Positions 10,894-20,256 of a stretch of 64,000 nt of DNA are shown here, piece after piece (the stretch's first letter is position 1; each line of letters opens with the position of its first letter). The stretch lies in the NCBI GenBank assembly GCA_905221605.1, contig CAJNDS010002589.1:122001-186000 (forward strand), given 5' to 3'. The notes beneath the pieces are model-generated. The model saw only the letters and a list, made by a program, of their open reading frames with translations, searched no databases and was not told the origin of the DNA. The stretch is from Symbiodinium natans (Eukaryota > Sar > Dinophyceae > Suessiales > Symbiodiniaceae). The position numbers were made by a program, and so were the translations under genes.

Positions 10894-11066
10894 TTCAGGG
10901 TTTAGGGTTAGGGTTTAGGGTTTAGGGTTTAGGGTTTAGGGTTTAGGGTTTAGGGTTTAGGGTTTAGGGTTTAGGGTTTAGGGTTTAGGGTTTAGGGTTT
11001 AGGGTTTAGGGTTTAGGGTTCAGGGTTCAGGGTTCAGGGTTCAGGGTTCAGGGTTCAGGGTTTAGG
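10894..11066. repeat. TTTAGGG array grading into a TTCAGGG array
   Basis: About 17 TTTAGGG units (to 11022) then 6 TTCAGGG units, showing local homogenisation of a variant. Confidence 0.95.
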
Positions 11067-11449
11067 GGTAGGGTTCAGGGCTTGGACGCTTGGTTGCTCC
11101 GGGCTTCAGGGTGTGGGGCGTAGGGTAACGTACAGGGTTTAGGTATAGGGTTCAGGGTCTATAGGGTTTTGGGTTTGATCCCAAATTCTTTCATGTAGGC
11201 TAACTAAGAAAAGCAAGGCCCAAATCACATACCTGTATTTGAGCTTCATGTAGTTCAGGTGGAGGTAGTCTCGGATCCCAATTCCCCAAAGCTTAAACTC
11301 ACCGGTCGGTAAAGCTGTCCTTATACCATAAGTCCCCGAAGCACGGTCTAGGGAGAGCTTTAATTGGGTTTTTCAGTATTTACCACTGAACCTCCAAGTA
11401 GAGTTCATGTTTGGGGGTGGGGGGGGGGGGAGGGGCTGCCCTAACCCCT

Positions 11450-11535
11450 AAACCCTAACAACCCTAACAACCCTAAAAACCCTAAAAACCCTAAAAACCC
11501 TAAAAACCCTAAAAACCCAAAAACCCTAAAACCCT
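11450..11535. repeat. CCCTAAAAA 9-mer variant array
   Basis: CCCTAACAA then CCCTAAAAA units, with one to two extra A per unit relative to CCCTAAA. Confidence 0.85.
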
Positions 11536-11618
11536 AGAAACCCTAAAACCCCTAAACCCTATAAACCCTAAACCCTACAAACCCTAAACCCTGTATTCCG
11601 CGTTCTCATGAGCCTCAG

Positions 11619-11678
11619 GCGCTGCCACCGGGATCAGCCTTTGGCAGCAACTGCACTGGGCTCTCAGTGGCCCTGCAG
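11619..11678 (+). CDS. Candidate exon, unknown product
   Basis: Acceptor GAGCCTCAG, then frame AATGISLWQQLHWALSG and PA, then donor CAG|GTATTG. 60 nt, phase 1 to phase 1. CCCTAAA on the left, TTCAGGG/TTTAGGG on the right. Confidence 0.45.
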
Positions 11679-12191
11679 GTATTGTTCAGGGTTCAGGGTT
11701 CAGGGTTTAGGGTTTGGGGTTTGGGGTTTAGGGTTTTAAGGTTTAGGGTTTAGGGTTCAGGGTTTAGGGTTTAGGGTTTAGGGTTTAGGGTTTAGTGTTC
11801 AGGGCTTAGGGTTCAGGGTTTGTCAGGCTGCAGAAACCCTGAACCCTACACCCTAAACCCTGAACCCTAAACCCTAAACCCTAAACCCTAAACCCTAAAC
11901 CCTAAACCCTAAACCCTAAACCCTAAACCCTAAATGGCTCAAGCGCAAGTTTTTGCTCGGCACCCTAGGAGGGGGGGGGGGACCCTTCAGCTTAATGTAG
12001 GGGTCGGAATAACTACGAATAATAGTCCCTTATGGCCCCTGTATCTTTATACTATAACTATTCAGGGTTTAGGGTTTAGGGTTTAGGGTTTAGGGTTTAG
12101 GGTTTAGGGTTTAGGGTTTAGGGTTAGGGTCTAGACCCTAAACCCTAAACCCTAAACCCTCAAGACCCAAACGAAAAGCAAAAAGCGCAGG

Positions 12192-12271
12192 TACGCACCA
12201 ACTGCAGCTCCAGCGGGCGTTTCGGAGCCGGCACACGGAAGATGAAGCGAGCTCCGGTTGCAGAGTTCGGG
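12192..12271 (+). CDS. Candidate exon, unknown product
   Basis: Acceptor AAGCGCAG, frame VRTNCSSSGRFGAGTRK then MKRAPVAEF, then a GTTTAG donor. Flanked by CCCTAAA (left) and TTTAGGG (right). Confidence 0.4.
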
Positions 12272-12335
12272 TTTAGGGTTTAGGGTTGAGGGTTGAGGGT
12301 TGAGTTTAGTTTAGGGTTTAGGGTTGAGTTTAGTT

Positions 12336-12480
12336 TAGGGTTTAGGGTTTAGGGTTTAGGGTTTAGGGTTTAGGGTTTAGGGTTTAGGGTTTAGGGTTTA
12401 GGGTTTAGGGTTTAGGGTTTAGGGTTTAGGGTTTAGGGTTTAGGGTTTAGGGTTTAGGGTTTAGGGTTTAGGGTTTAGGG
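12336..12480. repeat. TTTAGGG array, about 20 units
   Basis: Nearly pure array. A short open piece follows (12482-12550, FGRVTGAAKFAGRGF, ending at TAG) with unclear splice sites. Confidence 0.97.
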
Positions 12481-12718
12481 GTTCGGTCGCGTGACTGGAG
12501 CCGCCAAGTTTGCCGGCCGGGGTTTTGTAGACTCCGTAGCTCCAACTTAGAGCTCACAACTCACAAGCGAGCTTCAGGGATTTTCAGGGTCCCAATGATG
12601 TGAAGCACTGCACCCTGGACCCTGAACCATATTCGGACCCTAAACCCTAAACCCTAAACCCCAAACCCTAGACCCTACACCCCAGTATGACGAGGGCTCG
12701 GGAGCAGCTCTTCCGCTC

Positions 12719-12822
12719 GGCCCTTATTCCCTCTTTTTTAGGGTCTCGGCTCCCTTCTGAGCCCGTTTAGGTCAAAAAAGAAACGCGTACCCTGTTTTTT
12801 CCTAGGTTACTCTTGGGTCTCG
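12719..12822 (+). mobile_element. Small hairpin element, family B (diverged copy)
   Basis: Shares with copies at 41785, 45048, 49083 and 54539 the order CCCTTATTCCCTTTTTT, a GTTTAGGT piece, an AAAAAAG piece, and CTAGGTTACT. This copy lacks the CCCAGTAG terminus. Confidence 0.6.
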
Positions 12823-13150
12823 ATGTGGGTTTTATTCACAGGGTTCAGACATTTTGGCCTTTGAGGGTAACGGGTGAGGGGAAACAGAATCGACGAAATC
12901 TTTGATATTCCCCACACACACAAATTAAACAACAGACCAAGCCCAACAGTTTGGAAAGCAGGGGAAGGAGGAATGGGTATATAGCTACGTTGTAAGTGCC
13001 ATTGGTACTTTTCCGTCATGGCCTAATTACTAACCCAACCTTAGACCTCACACCCCCACAACTCTAAACCCTAACCCCGAAATCCTACAACCCTAAACCC
13101 TAAACCCTAAACCCTAAATCCTACAAGCCTCCCTCTCCCGCCCCTCCGAG

Positions 13151-13208
13151 GTGATGAGCTGGAAGAAATGAATGCCAGGAAGCAGGCTCTGGCTGTCCTT
13201 GATTTCAG
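13151..13208 (+). CDS. Candidate exon with strong acceptor
   Basis: Polypyrimidine acceptor (CCCTCTCCCGCCCCTCCGAG), frame DELEEMNARKQALAVLDF, donor TTTCAG|GTTTAG. 58 nt, phase 1 to phase 2. The helix-forming composition and good splice sites make this one of the better single exons. Product unknown. Confidence 0.5.
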
Positions 13209-13519
13209 GTTTAGGGTTTAGGGCTTTGGGTGTAGGGTTCAGGGTTCAGGGTTCAGGGTTCAGGGTTTCGGGTTTAGGGTTTAGGGTTTAGGTCTTAGGG
13301 TTCAGGGTTTAGGGTTTAGGGGTCTCCGGTTTTGGAGGGCTCGTGGGCGTTTACCGGGTGCCAAGTTGGAATACTGTTCTTTTGAATCTTTCCAATTGCT
13401 TAGCTTTGTCTGCATGGTCATCTCATCTTTTGTGGATGATTGAAAGCCGTACACCTTTTTTTTTTGGGGGGGGGGGGTTAAGGGCCCAGGGCAAAGTTTC
13501 GGGCTTAGGCTTACCAGTA

Positions 13520-13605
13520 TGTATATATATATATATATATGCTCGCCCCCCCCCCCATGATCCACACATTTGGCCTCGGGAAGGCTGGTTTTGGGAGGGG
13601 GGGGA
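13520..13605. repeat. TA microsatellite, C run and CATGATCCACAC block (array left border)
   Basis: TATATA tract, GCTCG, a C run, then CATGATCCACACATTTGG up to a G run. The same border precedes the second array (16574-16659). At 16553-16564 the reverse complement GTGTGGATCATG also occurs, forming a palindrome. Confidence 0.85.
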
Positions 13606-14572
13606 CTCCAGACTCCAGATTTCCAGAAAAAATCTGGAGTACCCCCAGACTCCAGACTCCAGATTTCCAGAAAAAATCTGGAGTACCTCCAGACTCCAGA
13701 CTCCAGATTTCCAGAAAAAATCTGGAGTACCTCCAGACTCCAGACTCCAGATTTCCAGAAAAAATCTGGAGTACCGGGACCCTGGACTCCAGATTCTGGA
13801 GTCTGTAATCTGGAGTCTGGGGCCGCGGGTACTCCAGATTTTTTCTGGAAATCTGGAGTGGAGTCTGGGGCCCCGGGTACTCCAGATTTTTTCTGGAAAT
13901 CTGGAGTCTGGAGTCTGGGGCCGCGGGTACTCCAGATTTTTTCTGGAAATCTCCAGACTCCAGACTCCAGATTTCCAGAAAAAATCTGGAGTACCTCCAG
14001 ACTCCAGACTCCAGATTTCCAGAAAAAATCTGGAGTACCACCAGACTCCAGACTCCAGATTTCCAGAAAAAATCTGGAGTACCGGGACCCTGGACTCCAG
14101 ATTCTGGAGTCTGTAATCTGGAGTCTGGGGCCGCGGGTACTCCAGATTTTTTCTGGAAATCTGGAGTCTGGAGTCTGGGGCCCCCGGGTACTCCAGATTT
14201 TTTCTGGAAATCTGGAGTCTGGAGTCTGGGGCCGCGGGTACTCCAGATTTTTTCTGGAAATCTGGAGTCTGGAGTCTGGGGCCCCAGTACTCCAGATTTT
14301 TTCTGGAAATCTGGAGTCTGGAGTCTGGGGCCCGGGTACTCCAGATTTTTTCCTGGAAATCTGGAGTCCGGGGCCCGGGTACTCCAGATTTTTTCTGGAA
14401 ATCTGGAGTCTGGAGTCCGGGGCCGGGTACTCCAGATTTTTTCTGGAAATCTGGAGTCTGGAGTCCGGGGCTCGGGTACTCCAGAATTCCTTTGGAAATC
14501 TGGAGTCTGGAGTCCGGGGCCCGGGTATTCCAGATTTTTCTGGACATCTGGAGTCTGGAGTCCGGGGCCCAT
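13606..14572. repeat. Hairpin-unit tandem array with orientation switches
   Basis: About 22 units built on CTCCAGATTTCCAGAAAA plus AATCTGGAG, each able to fold on itself. Orientation runs A (13606-13775), B (13826-13951), A (13952-14084), B (14131-14572). Both A-to-B switches share the junction GGACCCTGGACTCCAG...TCTGTAATCTGG. The several-hundred-residue ORFs on both strands (GVPPDSRLQISRKNLEY-type repeats) are by-products. Confidence 0.95.
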
Positions 14573-15360
14573 GTTCTCCATATGCACGTTTAGGGATTAC
14601 GGTTTAGTGTTTATTGGTTAGTGTTTAGGGTTTTGGGTTTAGTGTTTAGGGTCTAGTGTTTAGGTTTTGGTTTACAAGGTTTAGGGTTTACTTATTAGGG
14701 TTTAGGGTTAAGCGACTTGGGCAATGTCTACAACACTAAACCTCATAATGATGAAGTTTTAAAACCCCTAAAGGACTGAAACCCCCATGTTTTTTGTTTG
14801 GGGTTTAGGGTTTAGTGTTTAGGGTTTAGGGTTCAGGATGTGTTGTTTCGGGTTTAGGGTTTGGTGTTTTGTGTTTAGGGTTTAGTGTGTAGGTTTCAGG
14901 GTTATAGTGTTTTGTGTTTAGGGTTTGAGTCTTAAGTTTAGGGTCTAGGGTTTAGGTTTAGGGATAGGGTCAAGCGGCTTGGCTAAAACCCTAAACCAAA
15001 TAAAGCCCTAAACTCTAAAATCCAAACAATTAGCATCTGAATCCCCGACGGGTTCTTGGTTTCAGGTTTAGATTTAGTAGGGCTTGAGCTTCCGGCATTG
15101 GGGTTTACTGTTTAGGGTTTAAGGTTTGGTGTGTAGGGTTTGGTGTGTAATGCTTGGGGTTTAGTTTTTAGGGTGTAGTGTTTAGAGTTTATGGTTAAGC
15201 GTTTAGGGTTTCGTGTTAAGTGTTTGGGGTTTGTGCTAAGGGCTTCGTGTTAAGTTTTTAAGGGTAAGTGTTTAGGGTCTAGTGCTGAGTGTTTAGTGTT
15301 TGATGTTAAGGGTTTCGTGTTTGGTTTTTAGGGTTCAGGGTGTTCAGGAATTTTACAAAT
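14573..15360. repeat. Decayed TTTAGTG/TTTAGGG repeat
   Basis: Heptamer-like repeat in which TTTAGTG, TTTAGGG and TTCGTGT alternate. The same texture occupies 15420-15650, 17294-17715 and 17765-18690. No gene seen. Confidence 0.85.
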
Positions 15361-15365
15361 TGTAA

Positions 15366-15403
15366 ATGATCTGGGGAAGGCACCGGGGCTTCCCCAGACC
15401 ATT
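15366..15403. repeat. TCTGGGGAAG palindrome, first of nine
   Basis: CTGGGGAAG, a GCACCGGGG loop, then CTTCCCCAG. Other copies: about 15672, 15733, 15927, 16277, 17718, 18708, 18914 and 28366, in both loop orientations (GGCACCGGGG or CCCCGGTGCC). Confidence 0.9.
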
Positions 15404-15654
15404 GACAACTTTAAAAACCCTTATGTTTAGGGTTTGGGGTTTAGTGTTCAGGGTTTAGTGTGTAGGGTTTAGTGTATAATGTTTAGGGTTTAGTGTTTAA
15501 AGGGTGTAGCGTTGGTTTCGTGTTAGGTGTTTGGGGTTTGTGCTAATGGCTTAGTGTTAAGTTTTGTAGGGTTAGTGTTTAGGGTCTGGTGCTGAGTGGT
15601 TAGGGTTTAGTGTGAAGGGTTTCGGGTTTGGTTTTTAGGGTTAAGGGTTTCAAG

Positions 15655-16600
15655 GGTTTTTTTCAAATTTAAATGACCTGGGGAAGGCACCGGGGCCTCC
15701 CCAGACCATTTTTCAAAAAAATAAAAATAAATTGTCTGGAGAGGGCACCGGGGCTTCCCCAGACCATCTGAACTTTTAAAACCCTTAACATCTTATAAAA
15801 GTCATTAAAATTCTGCTTAAACCTTCTCAGGATTTTCAAGGTTTTAAGGCCTTTGAAAAACCTTAAAATGCTTAAGCATTTTAGTGGCTGCCCTTTTAGG
15901 AAATTAAGGATTATTAAAGTTGTCAATGGTCTGGAGAAGCCCCGATGCCTTCCCCAGACTTCCCCAGACCATGTAAGTTTTTACAAACCCTTAAAACCCT
16001 GAAATGCTTGCAGCTGTAAATGGCTGTCCTTTTAAAGTTTAAGGATTTGATGTTCAATTCTAAAATCAAGTAACTTCCTTAATTTTGAACGGCTGCCCTT
16101 TTACAATGTTAAGGTATTCTAGAATTTTTAGGGATAAAAGCTTTCAGGTTTTTAAAGGCTTTAACGCCTTTTAATCCTGAAAATTTGGAATGGCTTAAAT
16201 ACCTTAAAGCCCTTAAAATCTTAAAGGGGCTGCCCGTTCAAAAAAATAAAGGATTTTAAGGATTTCTAAAATTTGAAATGGTCTGGGGAAGCCCCGGTGC
16301 CTTCCGCAGATCATCTAAATTTTCAAAAAACCCCTAAACCCTCAAAAGCCTTCAAATTCTAAATGGCTGCCCTTCTAAAACTTTATGGAGCCACAAGACA
16401 CACATTTCAGAAGCAAGATGTACATACAAAAACACTAGTGTTTTTATAGGGGATCATATAAAAGAGCTTTTTGTATTCCAGTACAGTTTTTACTGCATTT
16501 TTCCGAGGAAAAAGCAGAAAATCAGACAAAGACGAAGACCGGAAAACCATAGGTGTGGATCATGGGGGGGGGGTGACCATATATATATATGCTCGCCCCC
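15655..16600. repeat. AT-rich dispersed repeat unit, uninterrupted copy
   Basis: Carries four TCTGGGGAAG palindromes and repeated ATGGCTGCCCTTTTA pieces. The 15890-16600 part aligns by eye with 18860-18998 followed by 28109-28690, so it is the empty-site version of the locus that received the 9.1-kb element. Its TGTAAATGGCTG (16015-16026) marks the insertion point. Confidence 0.8.
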
Positions 16601-16624
16601 CCCCCCCCCCCCCATGATCCACAC
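16553..16624. repeat. Palindrome GTGTGGATCATG ... CATGATCCACAC with G/C-run arms
   Basis: 12-bp perfect arms (16553-16564 and 16613-16624) are extended by a G run and a C run around TATATA. A half copy, GTGTGGATCATG plus a G run and TATATA, occurs at about 28638-28700. Confidence 0.85.
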
Positions 16625-16659
16625 ATTTGGCCTCGGGAAGGGGGTTTTGGGAGGGGGGG

Positions 16660-17293
16660 GACTCCAGACTCCAGATTTCCAGAAAAAATCTGGAGTACCG
16701 GGGCCCCGGACTCCAGACTCCAGATTTCCAGAAAAAAATCAGGAGTACCCGGGGCCCCGGACTCCAGACTCCAGATTTCCAGAAAAAATCTGGAGTACCG
16801 ACTCCAGACTCCAGATTTCCAGAAAAAATCTGGAGTACCGGGACCCTGGACTCCAGGTTCTGGAGTCTGTAATCTGGAGTCTGGGGCTGCGTGTACTCCA
16901 GATTTTTTCTGGAAATCTGGAGTCTGGAGTCTGGGGCCCCGGGTACCCCAGATTTTTTCTGGAAATCTGGAGTCTGGAGTCCGGGGGTCCGGTACTCCAG
17001 ATTTTTTCTGGAAATCTGGAGTCTGGTGCCCCGGGTACTCCAGATTTTTTCTGGAAATCTGGAGTCTGGAGTCCGGGGGTACTCCAGATTTTTTCTGGAA
17101 ATCTGGAGTCCGGGGCCCCGGGTACTCCAGATTTTTTCTGGAAATCTGGAGTCTGGAGTCCGGGGCCCCGGTACTCCAGATTTTTTCTGGAAATCTGGAG
17201 TCTGGAGTCCGGGGCCCCGGTACTCCAGATTCTTCTGGAAATCTGGAGTGTGGAGTCCGGGCCCGGGTACTCCAGATTTTTTCTGGAAATCTA
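16660..17293. repeat. Second hairpin-unit array
   Basis: Same unit, left border and switch junction as 13606-14572, but one switch only: A (16660-16838), then B (16888-17293). Probably a segmental copy. Confidence 0.95.
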
Positions 17294-18998
17294 GTGTTTA
17301 GGGTTTAGTGTGTAGGTTTCAGGGTTTAGTGTTTTGCATTTAGGGTTGAGTGTTAAGTTTAGGGTTTAGGGTTTCGGGTCAAGCGGCTCGGCTAAAACCC
17401 CAGAAAAACCCTAAACTCTGATATCCAAACAGTAAGCGTCTGAACCCCGACGGGTTTTTGGTTTCAGGTATAGATTTAGTAGGGCTCGAGGTTCCGGCTT
17501 TGGGGTTTACTGTTTAGGGTTTAGATTTAGTGTCAAATGTTTAGGGTTTAGTTTGAAATGTTTAAGGTTTAGTTTTTGGGTTAAGTGCTTGGTGTTTCGG
17601 GTTTCGTGCTAAGTGTTTCGGGTTTGTGCTGAGGGCTTAGTGTTAAGTTTTTAGGGTTAGTGTTTAAGGTTTCGTGTCAAGGGTTTCGGGTTTGGTTCTT
17701 TAGGGTTAAGGGTTTTAAGGATCTGGGGAAGGCACCGGGGCTTCCCCAGACCATTGACAACTTGAAAATCCTTCTGTTTAGGGTTTAGGGTTTAGTTTTC
17801 AGGGTTTAGTGTGTAGGGTTTAGTGTGTAATGTTTAGGGTTTAGTTTTTTTGGGTGTAGTGTTTAAGTGTTTTGGGTTTAGTGTTTAGTAAGGGATTAGT
17901 GCCTAAGTGTTTAGGGTTTCGTGTTCAGTGTTTGGGGTTCGTGCTAAGGGCTTAGTGTTAAGCTTTTCGGCTGAGTGTTAAGGGGCTAGTGCTGAGTGTT
18001 TAGGGTTCAGTGCTAAGGGTTTCGGCTTCTTTTTTGGGTTACGGGTTTTAAGGATTTTTACTAGTGTTCAGGGTTTAGTGTGTAGGGTTTAGTGTGTAAT
18101 GTTTAGGGTTTAGTTTTTAGGGTGTAGTGTTTAAGTGTTTAGGGTTTAGTGTTTAGGGTCTAGTGCTTAAGTGTTTAGGGTTTCCTGTTAAGCGTTTGGG
18201 GTTTGTGCTAAGGGCTTAGTGTTAAGTTTTAGGGTTCGTGTTTAGGGTCTGGAGCTGGGTTTTTAGGGTTTAGTAGTGCTTATGTGTTTAGGGTTTCGTG
18301 TCAAGTGTTTGGGGTTCGTGGGCCTAGTGTTAAGTTGTTTAGGGTTAGTGTTCAGGGTCTCGTGCTGAGTGTTTAGGGTTTAGTGTTAAGGGTTTCGGGT
18401 TTGGTTTTTTGGATTAAGGGTTTTAAGGGTTTTTACTAGTGTTCAGGGTTTAGTGTGTAGGGTTTAGTGTGTAATGTTTAGGGTTTTGTTTTTAGGGTGT
18501 AGTGTTTAAGTGTTTAGGGTTTAGTGTTTAGGGTCTAGTGCTTAAGTGTTTAGGGTTTCATGCTAAGAGTTTGGGGTTTGTGCTAAGGGCTTAGTGTTAA
18601 GTTTTAGGGTTAGTGTTTAGGGTTTCATGTTAAGTGTTTGGGGTTTTGTGCTACGGGCTTAGTGTTAAGTTTTTAAGGGTTAAGGGTTTAAGGGCTTTTG
18701 CAAGTTTACATGATCTGGAGAAGGCACTGGGGCTTCCCCAGACCATCTAAACTCTTAAAATCCTTAAAATCTTACAAAAACCCTTAAGCTTCTGTTTAAA
18801 CATTCTCAGGATTATGAAGGTTTTAAGACTTTTAAGCCTATTAAAGACCTTAAATTGCTTACGTATTTAAGTGGCTGCCCTTTGCGGATTTTAGAGATTT
18901 TTGAAGTTGCCAATGGTCTGGAGAAGCCCCGGTGCCTTCCCCAGACCATATAAATTTTTACAAATCCGTAAAACCTTGAAATTCTTGCAGTTGTAAAT
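17294..18998. repeat. Decayed TTTAGTG repeat and left flank of the 9.1-kb element
   Basis: TTTAGTG-type texture to about 18690, then a piece of the AT-rich unit with two TCTGGGGAAG palindromes ending at TTGTAAAT (18991-18998). No gene seen. Confidence 0.8.
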
Positions 18999-19009
18999 CA
19001 TGGCTGTTT

Positions 19010-19137
19010 AATATCGGTACGGTACGGTATTGCTTTACGACGGTATGCTGCGGTATGTATTGCGTGGTATTGCTGGCTTTCGGCACGGTCCGGTTCGGTA
19101 CTGCGCCTTCGCGGCACGGTACGGTTCGGTATTGCAC
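19010..19137. repeat. Left subterminal CGGTACGG/CGGTTCGG repeats
   Basis: Short irregular copies of CGGTACGGTA and CGGTTCGGTA. The right end (27966-28085) has the same motif on the same strand, whereas the adjoining minisatellites are inverted. Clustered subterminal motifs are typical transposase-binding sites in hAT elements; that role is inferred. Confidence 0.75.
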
Positions 19138-19612
19138 CTAAGCACCCAGCCACCCACCCCTCCAGCCACCGCCTCTGCACCCCCACCCCCTCCAGCCTCT
19201 CCAGCCCCCAAGCCTCCCCCTCCAGCCACCCACCCTCCAGCCACCCACCCCCTCCAGCCAACCACCCCCTCTCCACCCACCACCCCCTCCACCCACCCAG
19301 CCACCCCCCCCTCAGCACCCCCCCCCCCCACAGCCACCCAGCCACCCACCCCCCCAGCCACCCCCCCTCCAGCACCCACCAGCCACCCCCCCCTCCAGCC
19401 TCCAGCCAACCCCACCCACCCCCTCCAAGCCACCACCCCCTCAGCCACCCACCCCCTCCAGCACCCACCCTCCAGCCACCCCCCCTCCACCCCCAACTCC
19501 AGCCACCACTCCCTCCTCCGCCACCCACCCATCCTCCAGCCACGCAGCTCCTGCCAGCCACCACCCCCTCGGGCCGCCAACCCTCCAGCCACCCACCCCT
19601 CCAGCCGCCTCT
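19138..19612. repeat. CCAGCCACCCACCCC minisatellite, left arm
   Basis: Pyrimidine-rich tandem repeat. Pro/Thr-rich (+) and Gly/Trp-rich (-) ORFs of about 200 residues are repeat by-products. Confidence 0.92.
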
Positions 19613-20256
19613 GATATCGTTCCGACTACCCAACACGTAAATCCCCAAACCCACAACCCTAAACCCTACACCGTAAACCCTGAACCCTGAGCTCTAAACC
19701 CTAAACCCTCAACACTTAACATTAAGCACTCACCTTAAACCCTAAACCCTAATCCCTAAACCCTAAACCCTAAACTCGAAACCCTAAACCGTGAAGTGTA
19801 GCCACCCTATGTGCCCTCTACTTGTAATGTATTTCAATAATTAAGGGGTTTGCTTCAGGGCTGTTGGGTTTCAGGATTTAGGGTTTAGGGTTCAGGGGTT
19901 ATTTAGGCTTTCAAGCTTTTGGGTAGCTCAATGACTATAAACCTCCAAGAAGGCAATCGTGGTGGGGTCGGACACCAGCGGGCTGGAGGTTTAAAGTAGG
20001 CTTAAGGGCTGAGAAAATTATGCAGAAGGCCCTGAACTCCTAACCCTCAACCCCAAGCCAATCCTAATCCCTAAACCTCCTTTTGGAACTTGACGGTGCT
20101 TCGTTCAGGCTTCTGCATTCATGAAAGAATGAAGTAACTGCCAGCCACCTCCAGCCACCTCATGTTTCCACTCACTTCGCGCCTCCAGACAGCCTGAATG
20201 AATCCTGAACCCGAAACCCTCAACCCGAATCCTCAACCTCTGACAGCCTTTTCCCC
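19613..20256. other. Spacer with telomere motif upstream of the helicase gene
   Basis: CCCTAAA units at about 19655-19800 and 20030-20080, otherwise unremarkable sequence. No promoter motif recognised. Confidence 0.6.

Noticed and set aside
11934-11942. TGGCTCAAG as a relict dinoflagellate spliced leader
   Set aside because: Only nine bases match the leader's 3' end, also at 31442; too short in 64 kb to mean anything.
13343-14607. Overlapping ORFs of 250-375 codons on both strands
   Set aside because: They are translations of the hairpin-unit array (repeating LQTPDFQKKSGVP-type words on both strands), present equally in the second array.
19030-19654. Pro/Thr-rich and Gly/Trp-rich ORFs of about 200 codons
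   Set aside because: By-products of the CCAGCCACCC minisatellite; open in several frames of both strands. The same applies at 27403-28154.
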